NCBI GenBank assembly: GCA_964036275.1 | Contig: OZ038438.1 | Span: forward strand, 2,858,978-2,922,977 | Length of the DNA stretch: 64,000 bases | Direction of reading: 5' to 3' | DNA from: Litoditis marina | Taxonomy: Eukaryota; Nematoda; Chromadorea; Rhabditida; Rhabditidae | In this document: one piece after another, positions 56,352-64,000 of the stretch | Position numbering within the stretch: the stretch's first letter is position 1 | Layout: each line of letters starts with the position of its first letter | Made by a program: the position numbers and the translations under genes | Notes under the pieces: model-generated | What the model saw: the letters and a program-made list of their open reading frames with translations, nothing else | Told to the model about the DNA's origin: nothing | The model's database searches: none

Positions 56352-59300
56352 AAAACAAAATCATTCATATAGGTGGGAACTTCCCGTCTTGCTCCGTGTT
56401 CTCAAAAATGTGGCGCGACCACGCGCACGTACACACACCGCCGAGTTTACGTACAAAATTTTCAAAATGTCCATAAAATTACGAAACCATATTCAAAACA
56501 TGGCCAAAATTACCAAAATGAAATCTGTGAAAAATGATTTCTAAATATCATCAAAACTACAAAGCAGTGATAGATTAAGGATTGCTGCATTACAGTAACC
56601 CAAATCCTGTTGGCTTCTATTTTGCTCCGTAATAATGTGGTTTTTTGAACATTCTGTAAGTAAGGTATGAACTTTCATCTCAAAACAGAATAAATGACTT
56701 TTTTCATTTTTCAAAAATTACCTACATTGCACATAAGGTACGGTCCCTTTAACGACCGGTTTAGATGATCGCAAAATTTTACCAACATTCACTGCTTATT
56801 TTCCTCTCATAAACATTTATCGGGACCGATTTTCTAAACAGTCCGAGTAGATTCAATGCAAGAATGTTTATCTCGCTCTTATTGAATTTGTGTTTGATGA
56901 TAGTCATCAATGAAGCATTTCCCTGGGGCCATTTGAACATTGCTGCCACTTTTATCTTGAATCATTATAATTCTGATTCCCCAGTGATAGCGATCATTAT
57001 GAAGTCTGTTTCTTGTCTGTGGTTTTAGACAGGGTTCATACTTCCTGTCGCTGAATTAGGCGACAGCAGCAGTCGCCGCGTAGCATTTTCAAAATGCTGC
57101 TGTCGCTCAATTTGGCAGCAGCAATGTCGCTTGATCTAGCCACCAAAAAGTATGAACAAAATTCGGCCACAAGCGACGCGATCGATAATCATGATTTGTG
57201 TGTTGTCGCGCGTGTTGCCAAACTCAGCGACAGGAAGTATGAACCCTGCCTTAGCATGGACGTTAACGAAAGTTTTTAAGATCCTGATCCGAAAGTTTTT
57301 AAGATCCTGAAAGCTGGGGATTCGTATCACAACATCCAACTACCGTAGCGAAGTCTCAAGCAAGCCTCTTTGCTTCAAGCATTTGGAAGACCTCAAACTG
57401 CTCCCAACGTACTGAAGATCACATTAAAATGTAATTTTCTCAATGAAGAAACACGTGGCTGAAATAGTTGCCGTTAAAGATTATTATATTATGCTTCTTA
57501 TGATAAGTTTGACCGTACCGAAAAATAATCGGATACTTTAACTTTCTCTATGGAACCGTTTTGCTAAACGTGCGGAGATTTCGTTTCCCACAGTTGCTAG
57601 TTCATCCTGTTTTCGAGGTTAAAGCGGCACAGTTCTTTTTGTACGATTTTGTTCCATTCATCGTTCAAACAACAAGGAAAACAGTGACGGATGACAAGTG
57701 TTCTCCGAAACACTGTATTACGTATTCGTATTACGTCTTTGTTCTTCGTTGAGAGCAAATGTCAACGAGATATCAAATCCTGTATCATTTTCAAGAAAAC
57801 TATTTATCGCGCAGTGCTTAGCAACGACAGCCATGAAGAGATTATCATACCATGACTACTCAAAAGGTTTTATCCAGTACAATCTGACTGATCCCACTAA
57901 CCCTTTTCATAATCAATATCGTACCTCTCAGTCAGATTACCTCTCTTCCAGACACAGACATATTCCACCCACAACGTATACTCCGTTCCACTCGCCCAGA
58001 ACCCTTTACAGTTTGCCGACGATTATTCAAATGCTGTTGCAATACATCGTCTTTCTGGATTTTAATTTACATAGCTGTTAATAGTAAAATTGATTTTTTT
58101 GATAACTTACACATCTTAAATCCTTGCTTCGAAGTTTAACCAGCATATTGTAAATGGCTATAACTAGGAGGAACAGGGGAAAATTTTACTCGACGCGCTC
58201 GTCATAAGCATCCCAAACTTTGAAGCATCCCAGCAGTTTTTGAACTTTAAAAGTTTCGGGAACCTTCCGCCTTTGTTTTCGGTCTTGCTATATCCTATAT
58301 TGCTACAAACTATCTATTTTCCATGTATTATAGTCGAGGTGTTTCGTGGAAAAGTCCATTGAAACTGGGATGATATGCAATATGTGAATCTGAGAAACGC
58401 AGTACACCTACATTCGTAATTGTGTCTGATGAAGGGGTGACTTTTCTTACATTGCTCATCTCGCATAAGCTGAAACTCAAAAGTAGATTGCTTCCTCTAC
58501 TTCCAACTTTTTTTTATAGACGATGAGTTAGCGTAGTACATCTCCAACCAAGTTCGAATTACTCTTCTAGATTTCGGTGGTCTCTGACACTAATGTTTCC
58601 ATAAAGGGTCTTGATCTACACACAGACATTTTCTTCATTTCCATGAAGCATTATAGATGGAAAACTAACAACTGAGACAACATTTTCCATTTCGCTGAAA
58701 GAGGAATAAAGAACACTTCATTTTACATAATAGTAATATTTTCCTCCGGCTGATATCTCCGAATGAAGTGTTTTGAAACAAACCAGAAAATTTATCAATT
58801 TCAAAGCCAGCAACATTCTCATGCAGTAATACCTCAATTTAGTATTATAAATCCGTGGTTAGTTCTGACAGAAACGCCTATTGTTCGCTTTCTTATCTTT
58901 AGTAATCGATTAATTTATTTCTCGAATAACATGCGACCTGTCTTAACCCGTTTCCTAACACTTGGATTGCATGTGACCAGTGACTAATTGTGCAATTGAA
59001 TAGTTTATTTCTTGCGCCGGTGTACACGTACAGTATGAATTTGAAACGTCCATGCAGTGTTCGACCGTAAAAATTTTCGGAGAACATTCAGATTCCGAAA
59101 TCGGTTTCTACAACTTACCATTACAAATGATCAGAACTGTTTGAGGCGAAGGCAACATTTTTCAGAGAAAAAAGATTAGTTAATCGAACTGCATACTGTA
59201 GGTGAAAATATATAAGTGATATGAAGTATATTTCTCTACATTTGCAAGCGAATAATTATCTACAACAAAAATGAATCGCGTAAAAGTTTTTTATTATAAA

Positions 59301-59911
59301 CTATGACGTTGTACTTGTTTTCTATTATGACGTTCTACTTGTTTCCAGTAGTTCGTTTTCGGTTAGTTTTTTTTTTTACAATAACAATATATTATGATTC
59401 ATATATGCGTGTGTCGGAGTTGAGGTCCTCCAAGACTGCAAAACAGTTATATACTTGTACTAATAAAGAAGCGGGTTGGTTCATAACAACACTTTCATGA
59501 TTCGAACTGACTGCACGATTATGTAACTAGGAACCGGGTTAATTGTTGAAACAACTAGATGAAGAGTAACTATTCAAATATCAAATATAGACGCACAAAC
59601 CTCAGCACGTCAAGTTCCCGCGAGACGGCCATTCAGACTTAAATGAAGCAAACTCTTGCATTTTTAAAGACAGTCGGCTTGCAGTCCCTCATGTACGCAA
59701 AATGTCGTGTCCATTTCGTACCCGACACGGAATAACTCGTACAATTCATAAAGTATTCCAATAATGAATATTTTAATATTTTAATATTTTATTTTAGTTC
59801 CTTTTTCCAGAATATATTTAGAGGCACTCGTTTGTGAAAGGTTGTGTTATATGTATACTGGTCTGTTTTTCATAGTATACGGTGCATTCAGTTTTTAGGT
59901 GATAACCAAAC
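56352..59911. other. Gene-poor stretch upstream of the MSK-type kinase
   Basis: Contains the fold-back at 57030-57248 and otherwise no exon that I recognise. The end should hold the kinase promoter. A 3' splice acceptor (cattcagtttttag) ends at 59898, 13 bases before the kinase ATG. Confidence 0.4.
57030..57248. repeat. Fold-back element with perfect 25-bp ends (MITE-like)
   Basis: 57030-57054 begins CAGGGTTCATACTTCCTGTC and is the exact reverse complement of 57224-57248. Inner GCGACAGCAGCA/TGCTGCTGTCGC segments pair locally. CAGGGTTC ends recall hAT-type termini but no 8-bp target duplication is visible. Confidence 0.85.
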
Positions 59912-63857
<3,946 letters not shown>

Positions 63858-64000
63858 GTAAGATTTAACAGTTTCTGGTCAATATATAACTATCGCAACC
63901 GTTCATTCAAGATCAAATGTGATGAATAGATAACTGCCACCCGCGCAAATTTGTCAGCTGTAATTGGCGCTCTGACAAATAACAGCTAGGAAGTGCTATC

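Overview
The window is eukaryotic nuclear DNA, most likely from a nematode. It is AT-rich, with intron-rich genes on both strands. The dihydrofolate reductase has the nematode-type WNIGG signature, one gene encodes a two-RRM protein of the MEC-8 type, and several start codons sit directly behind a 3' splice acceptor, as expected with spliced-leader trans-splicing. I cannot name the species. A Penelope-like element and many fold-back elements suggest a repeat-rich genome rather than a compact Caenorhabditis-like one.

Layout. At 2-264 (+) lies the 3' end of an unidentified gene. Then come dihydrofolate reductase (1163-2524 +), a PX and zinc-knuckle protein of the ZCCHC2/14 type (2941-7188 +), and an SPPL2-type intramembrane aspartyl protease (8805-13347 +), whose start codon overlaps the stop codon of a small unassigned exon (8695-8808). 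On the minus strand follow Tim13 (14252-13619), a PDZ-SH3-guanylate-kinase MAGUK (26540-16107), an eEF1A lysine methyltransferase 4-like gene (30028-27018) and nuclear poly(A)-binding protein PABPN1 (33598-30372). On the plus strand is a coronin with a long Ser/Glu-rich linker and a C-terminal coiled coil (about 35319-42258). The MEC-8-like RNA-binding protein is at 44896-43820 (-). About 15 kb without recognisable genes but rich in fold-back elements separates it from an MSK-type two-domain kinase (59912 to beyond the window end, +). I built most exon joins by hand from GT/AG borders and reading phase. They are continuous for DHFR, Tim13, the methyltransferase, PABPN1 and most MAGUK exons.

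The most striking structure is at 17482-21074. It is an uninterrupted head-to-head inverted dimer of a Penelope-like retroelement inside an intron of the MAGUK guanylate-kinase domain. Each arm is about 1.79 kb and they are joined by a 5-nt spacer. Each arm carries the same 5'-truncated reverse transcriptase plus GIY-YIG endonuclease ORF. A 12-bp direct repeat (17472-17483 and 21117-21128) brackets the dimer plus a 42-nt one-sided tail, so it looks like a single insertion event. A hammerhead-like core motif lies near each outer end.

Other repeat content: at least eight fold-back (MITE-like) families, two of them multicopy here; five poly(G) runs of 13 or more; a 261-bp GA microsatellite and a 92-bp CT microsatellite, both CT in the sense of the host transcript; a ~48-nt motif present three times in MAGUK introns; and several tRNA-like (SINE-like) promoter pairs. 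The genes are ordinary conserved housekeeping or signalling genes and I see no evidence that they form one pathway.
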